The translations under genes and the position numbers were made by a program. DNA of 12,275 bases from positions 1-12,275 of the forward strand of contig RXOA01000029.1 in NCBI GenBank assembly GCA_003979035.1. Direction: 5' to 3'. This stretch comes from Candidatus Bipolaricaulota bacterium. Lineage in GTDB: Bacteria; Bipolaricaulota; Bipolaricaulia; UBA7950; UBA9294. A model generated the notes under the pieces. The model did not search any database and was not told the DNA's origin. It saw nothing but the letters and a program-made list of their open reading frames with translations. Positions 1-7,285 of this stretch are shown in pieces (position 1 is the first letter of the stretch; each line of letters starts with the position of its first letter).

Positions 1-1
1 C

Positions 2-259
2 AACGCCCGCTCCAAGGCGGACATGATCAATGATCTCCGGCGAAGCATCCCTCATCGCCACGCATGGATGATCGGCGATCGCTACCACGACCTCGAAGCC
101 GGTCGCAGCACGGGATGCACCGTCGTCGCAGCGTCGTATGGCTACGGATCCGCTGAGGAGATGTCTTCCGCGGACTACCATCTCGCCCGTATCGATGATC
201 TGCCGGCGCTCGTCTCCTCTGTAGGCGCCGCCACCCTTGATCGGCAGGCATCGATGTAG
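2..259 (+). CDS. HAD-superfamily hydrolase, C-terminal part (5' truncated by window edge)
   Basis: The reading frame is open from the left edge, so only the last 85 codons are present and the start lies outside the window. The residues MIGDRYHDLEAG are the HAD motif IV region, whose acidic residues bind the catalytic Mg2+. They are followed by a GCTVVAASYGYGSAEE stretch typical of phosphoglycolate-phosphatase-like HAD-IA proteins, where a G-x-G-x turn follows the last Rossmann strand. HAD-IA enzymes hydrolyse phosphate esters in the cytoplasm. The substrate cannot be told from this fragment, because the nucleophile motif (DxDxT/V) and the cap domain are missing. The gene converges on the transporter gene that ends at 268, and its stop codon touches a hairpin at 259-282. 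Confidence 0.85.
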   Translation, partial: NARSKADMINDLRRSIPHRHAWMIGDRYHDLEAGRSTGCTVVAASYGYGSAEEMSSADYHLARIDDLPALVSSVGAATLDRQASM

Positions 260-282
260 GCCGCAGACTACACCCTGCGGCC
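259..282. terminator. Hairpin shared by two convergent stop codons
   Basis: GGCCGCAG (259-266) and CTGCGGCC (275-282) form a perfect 8-bp GC-rich stem with an 8-nt loop. The last base of the HAD stop codon (257-259) opens the stem. The stop codon of the opposing transporter gene (268-270) lies in the loop. CTTT follows on the plus strand, a weak U-tract, and none follows on the minus strand. It probably terminates transcription at least from the plus side and may serve both genes, which are only 8 bp apart. Confidence 0.6.
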
Positions 283-1164
283 CTTTCCGTGTCCTCGATA
301 CGCAAGCCAAGCTGAAGTCAGCACCAAAGCAAACCCCACAGACTGCCCCCCTGTAAGGCGTTCCGACAAGAACACAACCGCCCACACGGTAGCAAGGACC
401 GGCTCCATGGTGGCAAGGATGGCCGCGCGAGCCGCCGGGAGTCGTCGGAGGCCATGCGCATACAGCGCGTACCCGGCGAGTGTCGGCACGATGGCCAGGA
501 CGCCAACGTACAACCACCCTTCTCCTGGTTGCGGCAGTAGGGGCTCGCCAGCAAGGAGCGTCGCGACGGCCAGACCAGGGAGGGCAAACAACAACGAGTA
601 AAACAACAGCCAGGCCGGGGTTCGCCGTCGGACAGCCCGCCGGATCAACACCGCGTACCCGGCATAGCTCGTCGCGGAGACAAGTGCGAACACGATTCCC
701 AGAGCGGATACGTGCACACCGGTGCTCAGCAACCCAGACACCAAGGCACAACCGAAGACGGCAATCACCAAAGCAACCGCGATCTTCGCTCCAATGCGTT
801 CCCCAAGCATCAGCCAGGCGGCAATTGCCGTCAACGCCGGAAAAACGTAGAACACCGCGATGGACACGGCAACGCCTAGATGAAGGACCGATTGGTAATA
901 AGTGCTGTAGTTGAGAGCAACAATCGCCCCAATCGGTATCAGGATTCTCAAGTCGCAAGCGCGAACGCGGAGCAAGCGCGGCCGCACGGCAAGCATGCCG
1001 GCACCCAACAGCACGACGGCGACAACGACTCGCGAGAAAACCAGAGTCTGCGGGCCCATCCCCGACGCAAACGCCATCCGTCCGACGATCCCGAGGATCG
1101 ACCAGCACGTTGCCGCAAGAAGCACGAGCCATGAACCGACCCGTTCTTCGAAGGATCGGTTCAT
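268..1164 (-). CDS. EamA/DMT-superfamily transporter
   Basis: This 298-residue protein is almost entirely hydrophobic, with about ten predicted membrane segments in two homologous halves (about residues 12-138 and 150-290). Each half ends in the characteristic EamA pattern: GERIGAKIAVALVIAVFG in the first, SERLTGGQSVGFALVL in the second. Length and duplication fit the drug/metabolite transporter superfamily, inner-membrane carriers that usually export amino acids, nucleosides or other metabolites. The substrate cannot be inferred. The ATG (1164-1162) overlaps the TGA of the upstream kinase-like gene as ATGA, so translation of the two is probably coupled. The 3' end converges on a HAD hydrolase gene 8 bp away. 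Confidence 0.88.
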   Translation of the reverse strand: MNRSFEERVGSWLVLLAATCWSILGIVGRMAFASGMGPQTLVFSRVVVAVVLLGAGMLAVRPRLLRVRACDLRILIPIGAIVALNYSTYYQSVLHLGVAVSIAVFYVFPALTAIAAWLMLGERIGAKIAVALVIAVFGCALVSGLLSTGVHVSALGIVFALVSATSYAGYAVLIRRAVRRRTPAWLLFYSLLFALPGLAVATLLAGEPLLPQPGEGWLYVGVLAIVPTLAGYALYAHGLRRLPAARAAILATMEPVLATVWAVVFLSERLTGGQSVGFALVLTSAWLAYRGHGKGRRV

Positions 1165-1757
1165 GATGCTCCGGATCCCAGAAAACGATGGGGGTTCTCA
1201 AGTAGCTGGCGCGCCTGACGGGTGGACCGAACATGAAGCACGTGAAGTTGGAAGTCTTCGGGCCGCGCAACCAATGCGGAGTACTCCCTCTTCCGCCGCC
1301 GGTAGGTGCGGACCGCCCACAAGATGATCGACTCTCTGGAGAACAGTGACGTCCGGAGCCGCTCGCGGTTCCCGTTCCAGAGCCGTTCTCGCGTCAGACT
1401 TCGATGCAACGTGCGGCGAACCACGCGGTACAGCACCACGTACAGCCGGTAGTCAAGCCAGACCACCCAATCCGCACGCGGCCAAACCAAATCTCGGACT
1501 CGGCTGTAGTTCCCATCAACCACCCAAGCCTCTCCCTGTGTCGCCATCTCGACTTTCTGTCGAAACACTTCATCGGGCGTCTCCGACCATCCCGGGCCCC
1601 AGAACAGAGCATCCAGCTCCACGTGCGGGATGTCCAGCGCTTCCGCAAGGCGGCCGGCAAACGTGCTCTTGCCGGAGCCCGATACGCCGACGACATGGAT
1701 TCTTCTTGCCCGGCGGGCAGGCCGTTCCGGCAATCCAGCACAGCGCGCTTCGTTCAA
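1161..1757 (-). CDS. Adenylate-kinase-like P-loop NTPase (FlaR/topology-modulation type)
   Basis: This 198-residue protein has a Walker A motif, GVSGSGKST, at residues 24-32. Family-typical elements follow: HVELDALFWGPGW (about 45-57), EAWVVDGNYS (77-85) and ADWVVWLDY (96-103). The last is the Walker B-like strand. An arginine-rich lid region follows (about 111-137). These are hallmarks of the small adenylate-kinase-related P-loop proteins often annotated 'AAA family ATPase' or 'topology modulation protein'; their substrates are mostly unknown. I chose the TTG at 1757 because GGAGGAGG lies 4 nt upstream and the P-loop then sits near the N-terminus. The frame stays open to an ATG at 2024, but that would overlap the divergent gene and add 89 unrelated residues. 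It is the first gene of a two-gene operon with the EamA transporter. Confidence 0.82.
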   Translation of the reverse strand: MNEARCAGLPERPARRARRIHVVGVSGSGKSTFAGRLAEALDIPHVELDALFWGPGWSETPDEVFRQKVEMATQGEAWVVDGNYSRVRDLVWPRADWVVWLDYRLYVVLYRVVRRTLHRSLTRERLWNGNRERLRTSLFSRESIILWAVRTYRRRKREYSALVARPEDFQLHVLHVRSTRQARQLLENPHRFLGSGAS

Positions 1758-1761
1758 GGTT

Positions 1762-1769
1762 CCTCCTCC
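1762..1769 (-). promoter_or_regulatory. Ribosome binding site that fixes the TTG start at 1757
   Basis: On the minus strand GGAGGAGG is followed by AACC and then TTG. It is the only strong Shine-Dalgarno match upstream of the P-loop in this frame, and no ATG or GTG sits at suitable spacing. Confidence 0.7.
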
Positions 1770-1797
1770 GCGTGAAGTCGTCGGTGGAAGAGAATAC

Positions 1798-1818
1798 GAG
1801 ATTCGACATGGGAATCTC
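1798..1818. promoter_or_regulatory. Perfect 7-7-7 dyad in a divergent intergenic region (candidate operator)
   Basis: GAGATTC (1798-1804) and GAATCTC (1812-1818) are perfect inverted repeats separated by 7 bp. The dyad lies between the divergent kinase/EamA operon (start 1757) and the unknown membrane protein (start about 1894), where a repressor or activator could act on both. No regulator gene adjoins it, so the binding protein is unknown. Confidence 0.35.
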
Positions 1819-1893
1819 ACCAATGCTTCACTCTTTCTCTCCCCCACGTTCCCGGCTGTCGCTACACTAGCGTATGAAGTCAGGGAGATGGCG

Positions 1894-2898
1894 ATGAGAA
1901 AAAAGAGGAAGCGCATCCTGATCATTGGCGGATCTATCCTAGGAGGGTTGCTGGTTGCGATTGCCGCTCTTGTCGGGGTGTTCTTGCTGACGATGCCCGA
2001 TTCCCCCTCGCTGGTTGACCTCACCGCCGACGATCAGCGGCCCATCCCCGACAGCTGGTTCGATCCGGTGGATGCCGCTCCAATCCCGGGCAGCCGTTCC
2101 CCAATCGAGCTGCTTGGGCTGCCCTTCCCCCTTTCCGTGCTCCCGATGACAAGCCTGGTCCTCGAATCGCCATCGACACAGCCCGATCGATCTTCCTGGA
2201 CGGAGCTTTCGGGACTTTTGAGAATGGCGAGCGACGGCAAGCCATTCGGGCAAGAGCAGTTCGAGATCCGTAACGAGGGAGATTCCGTTCGGCTGAGTAC
2301 GACCGGCGAGTTCTTCTTCAAGGTTGTCCTGGTCACACTTCGGATTTCCTTCCAGCAGGAACTTGTCGTGGGTCGAGATGGGATTCCTCGGTCGTATCGT
2401 CTCGCGACCCAGGCGCCGCTCGGGCAGGATAGGCTGGTCGAGGCCACATTCTTCGAAGATACCGTCGAACTAGTGATCGATGGCGAGCAGACTCTGCGGT
2501 CCCTTCCGCTGGATCAAGCGATCATCATCGGAACCTTCTCCAGCTACGCTCTGCTTCCGGCGCTCCTCGCCGCCCGAAGCGAATCCGAAGCCGGCTTCGA
2601 TGTATTGCTGTTCGGAGGTCCGCCGGGAGCGGACCAAGGAGGCGAAGACACCGTATTGCCGCAGATGTCGGTCGAGCACGCCGGGGTCGCAAGGATTGCA
2701 TCAGGGGATGTGGCGCTTGATGTCGACCTCTACCACATCCATGGCCCACTCAGCAAAGGCTCTCTCTATGCCCGCGGTGACGAAATGCTCGGTTTGACGT
2801 TCAGCTCCGAAGATGGCGAAATCGACGTCTGGCGAAACGATTACTTCGCGGAACCCATCCTCTCCGTCCCTCTTCCTCCGTCCGCCTTGGATCGCTAG
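1894..2898 (+). CDS. Hypothetical membrane-anchored extracytoplasmic protein
   Basis: I do not recognise the family. The 334-residue product starts MRKKRKR, a strongly basic N-terminus, followed by a single hydrophobic segment (about residues 8-33). The remaining 300 residues are soluble, with alternating hydrophobic and polar residues suggesting mostly beta strands, for example in 140-220. No lipobox cysteine is seen, so the segment is either an uncleaved anchor or a signal peptide. The topology predicts a domain outside the cytoplasm. I chose ATG 1894 because AGGGAG lies about 6 nt upstream. ATG 1888 is in frame but too close to that site. The frame extends open to 1630, but that region belongs to the divergent gene. 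A possible -10 box TACACT lies at 1863-1868, with no clear -35. The gene is transcribed away from the kinase/EamA pair. Confidence 0.7.
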   Translation: MRKKRKRILIIGGSILGGLLVAIAALVGVFLLTMPDSPSLVDLTADDQRPIPDSWFDPVDAAPIPGSRSPIELLGLPFPLSVLPMTSLVLESPSTQPDRSSWTELSGLLRMASDGKPFGQEQFEIRNEGDSVRLSTTGEFFFKVVLVTLRISFQQELVVGRDGIPRSYRLATQAPLGQDRLVEATFFEDTVELVIDGEQTLRSLPLDQAIIIGTFSSYALLPALLAARSESEAGFDVLLFGGPPGADQGGEDTVLPQMSVEHAGVARIASGDVALDVDLYHIHGPLSKGSLYARGDEMLGLTFSSEDGEIDVWRNDYFAEPILSVPLPPSALDR

Positions 2899-3048
2899 AG
2901 ATCGTGCGGACCCGGATGCCGGTCTTCGGACCCGGGAGTTCCAAGCTGCTCTGCAGCGACAGCAATCGCGGATGGAAGAGCACAGATGTTCTTCCTCGAG
3001 TGCGCGTTCGATGATCGGCAACTGCCGACACCCACTTGTCAACCATGC

Positions 3049-3077
3049 TTGGCTGCCCCGCGAGTGCCGTCTACAAT
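3049..3077 (+). promoter_or_regulatory. Sigma70-type promoter of the cyclase gene
   Basis: The -35 box TTGGCT (3049-3054), a 17-bp spacer and the -10 box TACAAT (3072-3077) match the vegetative consensus at 4/6 and 5/6 positions. The predicted start of transcription is near 3084. That gives a short leader containing GGGAGG (3096-3101) six bases before ATG 3108. The cyclase is therefore probably its own transcription unit, separate from the preceding gene that ends 150 bp upstream. Confidence 0.65.
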
Positions 3078-3107
3078 CTCCGCGGCGCATTGACAGGGAG
3101 GCACGAC

Positions 3108-5360
3108 ATGGACGAGCGAAGGCTCAGCGCCTTGATGTTGACCGACATCGTCGGGTACACCGCCAAGGTTCAGGCCGATGAACAACTGGCCCTGGAATTG
3201 CTCGAGGAACACAACCACTTGCTCAAAGCCATTCTGCTCCGTCACAACGGACGCCTTATCAAGGGCACCGGCGACGGGTTCCTCGTGGAGTTCCGCAGCG
3301 CTCTCGACGCGGCTCGCTGTGCGATCGATGTCCAGACTGCACTCCACGAAAGGAATCTCGCTTCTCCCGACACACGGCGCGTGGAGGTTCGCGTCGGACT
3401 TCATGTCGGCGACGTGGTCCACCGCGGCGGGGATGTCTTCGGAGATGGCGTCAATATCACCTCACGAATCGAACCGCTCGCGCCGCCCGGCGGGATCGTC
3501 CTCACGACGGCGATTCGGGATCAGGTTTGGAACAAGATCGAAGCTCCTCTCATCACCCTCGGTTTCCACGATCTGAAGAACCTGCGGCAGTCGATGGAGG
3601 TTCTTCGCGTCGTGCTCCCCTGGGAGGACCCTGCCCTGTCTCCTTCGATCCGCGGCGGCGCCCCGCGCATTGCCCCGAACCGCTCCCGCGTCGCCGTGTT
3701 GCCGCTGACCTGCATCGGCGCGGATCCGGAGAATACCTACTTCACCGACGGCATGACCGAAGAACTGATCTACGCGCTGTCGAAGGTGCAAGGGATGCAC
3801 GTGATCTCGCAGACCTCTGTCATGACGTACAAGACACGGCCTCGGACCGTCGCGCAGATCGGGCGGGAACTGGGGGTGGGAACCGTCTTGGAGGGAAGCG
3901 TTCGCCGCGACGCAGAACGGTTTCGCATCCACGTCCAACTGGTCGATGTGGCCACAGAGACGCATCTTTGGGCCGACCGCTTCGATCGGAAGGTCGAGGA
4001 TGTATTCGCCGTCCAATCCGAGATCGCCGAGTGCGTCGCTCATACGTTGAAGCTGCGACTGATTCCCCAGCAACAGGAGCCATCAACGTGCGCTGCGCCC
4101 GCTTGTACCGCCTACCTCAAGGGAAGGCACTACTGGAACAAGCGCAGCAAAGTCGGCCTTGCGCGAGCGCTCGAGATGTTCCAGAAGGCCGCTCATCTCG
4201 ATCCGACATTCGCCCCGGCGTTCGCCGGAATGTCAGATACTTACGCAATTCTTGCCGACCGCGGATATATGAGGGCGGCAGAGGCCTACGCAAAGGCACG
4301 TCAGGCCGCTCAGAAGGCCTTGGAACTCAACCCGCAGCTTGCCGAGGCACACGCCGCTCTCGGCTTGGTGACGCAATACCTCGACCGGAATCCGGCCGCT
4401 GCAGAGAGAAGCTACCAGCACGCAATCCTCCTGAATCCAAGCTACGCAAGCGCCCACCAGTGGTATAGCCTGTTGCTCGCCGAGATGGGGCGTACGGGCG
4501 AGGCGCTCGCCGAGAGCCAACTTGCAGTCGAGACAAGTCCTCGTTCCCCGGTTATCCTTGCCTCTCGCGGCGACTTGCTGCGCAAAGCGGGCCGCATCGA
4601 AGAAGCGGAAGCCCAGTACAGACAGGCCCTGCAGATCGATCCAGCCTTTGTGGGCATCCACGCCCGCCTTGCGCAGCTGAAGCTCACGAGTTTCAAGTGG
4701 GACGAAGCCCTTGACGAAGCCGCGCAAGCCGTAGAGAGAGATCCGAAAGATCTCAAGGCCGTTGCCGTCATTGCTTCCGTGCTGGCGGTCACGGGGCGCG
4801 GCGCGGACGCCGATCCGTGGATCGCCCGTCTCCCTGCCGGCAAAGTCCCGTCGCACGCCGCACATCTGCTGCGGCTGCGAAGACGTTACCCAGAGCTTCT
4901 CGCTCTGCCGGAGTCCCCGGACGCACCGCCCGAGCAGATCGCCTGGGTCGATTTTCAGAAGGCCGTCGCGCTGACATGCCTCGAGCGATTCGAAGATGCC
5001 TTCGCCGCGTTGAATCTTGCAGCAGCGAAGGATCGCCGAGCAGATTCGAAGCTTGCCCTGTGGATCGCCGGCCGACGCGCCGTGGCGCACTTCCTCGCGG
5101 GACAACCCGAAATGGCAATCGCGCACCGCGAGTCTGTGGAGAGGTTTGTCGGAGATTCGCTGGATCGCCCCTCCATCATGGCACTGATCGCCTTCGCCGG
5201 CGGCGGCCCCGAGACCGGGTTCGAACAACTCGCGAAAGCGATCGATCACCGGTGCCCATGGCTCATGGAGGTGCCGGTCGAACCACTTCTCGATCCGTTC
5301 CGGGATCGCGCGGACCCCCGCTATCAGGCGATTATCCGGCGCCTCGGATTCGCTGTTTGA
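3108..5360 (+). CDS. Class III adenylate cyclase with TolB-like domain and TPR array
   Basis: This is a 750-residue cytoplasmic multidomain protein with no membrane segment. Residues 5-170 form a class III cyclase domain. The metal-binding aspartates are D13 (LTDIVGYT) and D56 (GTGDGF), the adenine-selecting pair is K52 and D109, and the transition-state residues are N116 and R120 (GVNITSR). All are present, so it should make cAMP from ATP if the domain dimerises. Residues about 193-320 match the TolB N-terminal/FlgO-like domain common in this cyclase class (RVAVLPL, FTDGMTEEL, LEGSVRR, LWADRFDR). From about 335 a YLKGRHYWNKRS linker leads into roughly six to eight TPR units, such as AEAYAKARQAAQKALELNP and RIEEAEAQYRQALQIDP. 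The TPRs probably bind a partner that controls the cyclase. ATG 3108 has a good ribosome binding site and a promoter just upstream. An in-frame ATG at 3036 lies upstream of that promoter and was not used. Confidence 0.9.
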   Translation: MDERRLSALMLTDIVGYTAKVQADEQLALELLEEHNHLLKAILLRHNGRLIKGTGDGFLVEFRSALDAARCAIDVQTALHERNLASPDTRRVEVRVGLHVGDVVHRGGDVFGDGVNITSRIEPLAPPGGIVLTTAIRDQVWNKIEAPLITLGFHDLKNLRQSMEVLRVVLPWEDPALSPSIRGGAPRIAPNRSRVAVLPLTCIGADPENTYFTDGMTEELIYALSKVQGMHVISQTSVMTYKTRPRTVAQIGRELGVGTVLEGSVRRDAERFRIHVQLVDVATETHLWADRFDRKVEDVFAVQSEIAECVAHTLKLRLIPQQQEPSTCAAPACTAYLKGRHYWNKRSKVGLARALEMFQKAAHLDPTFAPAFAGMSDTYAILADRGYMRAAEAYAKARQAAQKALELNPQLAEAHAALGLVTQYLDRNPAAAERSYQHAILLNPSYASAHQWYSLLLAEMGRTGEALAESQLAVETSPRSPVILASRGDLLRKAGRIEEAEAQYRQALQIDPAFVGIHARLAQLKLTSFKWDEALDEAAQAVERDPKDLKAVAVIASVLAVTGRGADADPWIARLPAGKVPSHAAHLLRLRRRYPELLALPESPDAPPEQIAWVDFQKAVALTCLERFEDAFAALNLAAAKDRRADSKLALWIAGRRAVAHFLAGQPEMAIAHRESVERFVGDSLDRPSIMALIAFAGGGPETGFEQLAKAIDHRCPWLMEVPVEPLLDPFRDRADPRYQAIIRRLGFAV

Positions 5361-5414
5361 TGCAAGAATGCAGGACGGGCCGGGCAGCCAACGCCTGAGG
5401 GTCTCCACATTGCT

Positions 5415-6017
5415 TCACGCCTTCTCGCCCCGAACCGGGCGGCACAGTTCTTCTCGGATTCGAAGATCGAAGAAGCGATCCATGTGGGCTGCACGCAGGA
5501 CAAGCGCCGTGTCGGCTCCGCGTCCTGTCCCGCCGATACAGAGGATGTCTTGATCCGTGGGAACGAGGCCACTGTCGGCAGCCATGACCGCGATCTCGAC
5601 ACAAACCTTCATGCCTTGCCCGAACAGGCGAAGTGTGGCGGCAATGATCTCCACCGGGGTTACCCCGCCGAAGGTCTTGCTGATCGAGCGCCCGACCCCG
5701 CTAAGCGCGTGTGAAGCGGTAAGAATCGACGCGCCGCCTTTGCGCAGTTGAGAAACATACGCTCGCTCCAATTCAACTTCGTCGTCACCCGAGTAACCGG
5801 CATGATGCGTGACACAGATGATCTGAGCATCCAGATCATCGATGTACGCCATCAGCTGAGCCGCTGTCTCGCCGCTTCCGGAAGCGACCACAACATGATG
5901 CAGATCGCCTTCTGAGAGGCGTCGCGATACACATCGAATGACGGTATCCGTATTCCCGGGGCCCGGAAGCTCAAACCACTCTACTCTGCGTTCATGATCG
6001 CGCTCGGCTTTGGTCAT
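5415..6017 (-). CDS. Stand-alone pyruvate kinase alpha/beta (C-terminal) domain protein
   Basis: The 200-residue product begins near ELPGPGNTDTVIRCVSRR. It continues with HHVVVASGSGETAAQL (about 40-55), QIICVTHHAGYSGDDE, ILTASHALSGVGRSISKTFGG, TLRLFGQGMKVCVEIAVMA and CIGGTGRGADTALVLR. This matches, from memory, a family equivalent to the C-terminal alpha/beta domain of pyruvate kinase (PK_C) without the catalytic barrel. In true pyruvate kinases that domain holds the allosteric effector site. The role of the free-standing version is not established, though the conserved glycine loops suggest binding of a phosphorylated ligand. ATG 6017 was chosen because GAGGAG precedes it by 5 nt and family similarity starts soon after. 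The frame is open back to 6320 but that part looks non-coding. It converges on the cyclase gene 54 bp away with no clear terminator between them. Confidence 0.82.
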   Translation of the reverse strand: MTKAERDHERRVEWFELPGPGNTDTVIRCVSRRLSEGDLHHVVVASGSGETAAQLMAYIDDLDAQIICVTHHAGYSGDDEVELERAYVSQLRKGGASILTASHALSGVGRSISKTFGGVTPVEIIAATLRLFGQGMKVCVEIAVMAADSGLVPTDQDILCIGGTGRGADTALVLRAAHMDRFFDLRIREELCRPVRGEKA

Positions 6018-6352
6018 GTCGGCTCCTCTGAACGAGTTCGCTCGGCTTCGTTGGCCATCCGTCCGATATGCCACCATACGAGGTTTCGCAACCGTCGTCC
6101 AGATCCTTGCTGCTCCTCTTGGGCCGTGCTTGGCGAGCAAGGCATCCACAATCCGGGGCCCGAACAGCAACGGGCTCTGCTCGCCAGAACGATGCTTCCC
6201 ATCGTTCCGACGAGATTCTTGGGTCCGCAGCAGCGGAGCAAGCCGAGACCATCCAGCGGCCCGGCACGGGACGGCTTCCGCGATTGACGCCGTGCAACAC
6301 GCGCACAGGGCACAGGGCACACGCCCATCATCGAGTGCCGCCGCTCTTGAAC
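6018..6352. other. Intergenic stretch without a recognisable gene
   Basis: These 335 bp lie between two minus-strand genes. Several frames are open on both strands, as expected in GC-rich DNA, but none gives a recognisable domain or a start with a good ribosome binding site. A short tandem AGGGCAC duplication occurs near 6306-6318. The stretch should contain the promoter of the PK_C-domain gene and the end of the five-gene operon. I could not pick a convincing terminator or -35/-10 pair in it. Confidence 0.5.
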
Positions 6353-7285
6353 TCAGATGGCCTCAATGCGGATCGAGCCGTTGGTCGTTTTCAGTCTGAC
6401 TGCGACATCTGCTGGCGCATTGAGGGTCGCGGTCCAATCTCGCCCTTCCGTATCCCCGTCAAGCGGTAGCCTGCTGCTAATCGAGCCAATGGTCGTGCTC
6501 GCATCAATCGAAATCGAAGCATCTTCGGCGATGGCCAGTGTCACGCTTCCATTTCCGGTGGTAAGGCTGTTGTCCCGTCCGACAAGCGTTCCCTCGAATC
6601 GAATCGAGCCGTTGCTCGTGTCCGCGATCACGGGACCCAGGGTCCGGTGAATCCATATCTCACCGTTCGAAGTATCGGCATCAATCGCTCCCTCCACATG
6701 CGACACGTCAATCCGTCCATTGGACGTGTCAAGCAGAAGGTCACCGAAAACGCCGTACACATCGATCGCGCCGTTGCTCGTCTCTAGATCCGCCGTTCCG
6801 GTCGTCGCTTCCAGTGTGATTGCCCCATTGCTGGTGTCGGCAATCACATCACAGACTGTCGGCACCGTGATGTCGAAGTCGACCGATGCGTGACGCCGCA
6901 CGTCATCGTCCTGCGCATCGGCTTCATACAGAATGCGGACTCGATCACTCTGCCGCTCTACAAGATAGATGATACGTCCGAGGCGATCTTCAGCTTCTTG
7001 CTCACTGTCTCCGGTGGCGCGCAACGTTGCGACAACCGTAACTCCGGTTGCAGCCTCATCGCCGATGATGCTGACATGCCCGTTGCTCGAGTCCGCGTCA
7101 AGCAGCATAGGCGACACGGCCTCGACCGAAACCTGCTCGCTTCGTTCTTCCCGGAACGCCGCTCCTCCGTATTCATCGCAGCCGGTGAGGATCAACAACA
7201 ATCCTGCCATCGCCGCGACAAAGATGCCCCCAGCGCACTTCCGTCGCCTCTTCTGCATCATCCCTCCCCAAGATCCGCTTCCCAT
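6353..7285 (-). CDS. DUF4097-like repeat lipoprotein, last gene of the ABC operon
   Basis: The 310-residue product has a basic N-region (KRRRK), a hydrophobic stretch and a lipobox LTGC with Cys36 as the lipidation site, so it should be an exported lipoprotein. The mature part has DTSNG-type repeats at residues 151, 169, 187, 205 and 223, exactly 18 residues apart. Looser copies occur at 66, 243, 264 and 300. Such TSNG-x-I/V strands are typical of DUF4097 beta-helix or adhesin-like proteins, whose role is unknown and probably structural or sensory in the envelope. The start at 7285 overlaps the previous stop as TGATG and has GGAGGAG 7 nt upstream. ATG 7261 or 7258 (MMQKRRRK or MQKRRRK) gives a more usual signal peptide and has GGGGAGG close by, so the start is uncertain. 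Confidence 0.78.
   Translation of the reverse strand: MGSGSWGGMMQKRRRKCAGGIFVAAMAGLLLILTGCDEYGGAAFREERSEQVSVEAVSPMLLDADSSNGHVSIIGDEAATGVTVVATLRATGDSEQEAEDRLGRIIYLVERQSDRVRILYEADAQDDDVRRHASVDFDITVPTVCDVIADTSNGAITLEATTGTADLETSNGAIDVYGVFGDLLLDTSNGRIDVSHVEGAIDADTSNGEIWIHRTLGPVIADTSNGSIRFEGTLVGRDNSLTTGNGSVTLAIAEDASISIDASTTIGSISSRLPLDGDTEGRDWTATLNAPADVAVRLKTTNGSIRIEAI

Noticed and set aside
1630..1893. Upstream in-frame ATG (1630) for the unknown membrane protein
   Set aside because: It runs antisense through the kinase-like gene, and the basic-hydrophobic N-terminus clearly begins at 1894.
1758..2024. N-terminal extension of the kinase-like gene to an ATG at 2024
   Set aside because: It overlaps the divergent gene, places the P-loop over 110 residues in, and the TTG at 1757 has a strong ribosome binding site.
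3036..3107. Upstream ATG for the cyclase gene
   Set aside because: It lies upstream of the -35/-10 promoter and lacks a ribosome binding site. ATG 3108 has GGGAGG at ideal spacing and starts right at the cyclase domain.
3527..4468. 313-codon plus-strand open frame
   Set aside because: It is a frame-shifted, arginine- and proline-rich shadow of the cyclase gene.
4233..5408. 391-codon minus-strand open frame
   Set aside because: It is antisense to the TPR region of the cyclase gene, has no recognisable domain, and is a normal consequence of GC-rich codon use.
6018..6320. In-frame upstream extension of the PK_C-domain gene
   Set aside because: The residues are cysteine- and arginine-rich with no family similarity, while ATG 6017 has a good ribosome binding site and starts at the family's usual N-terminus.
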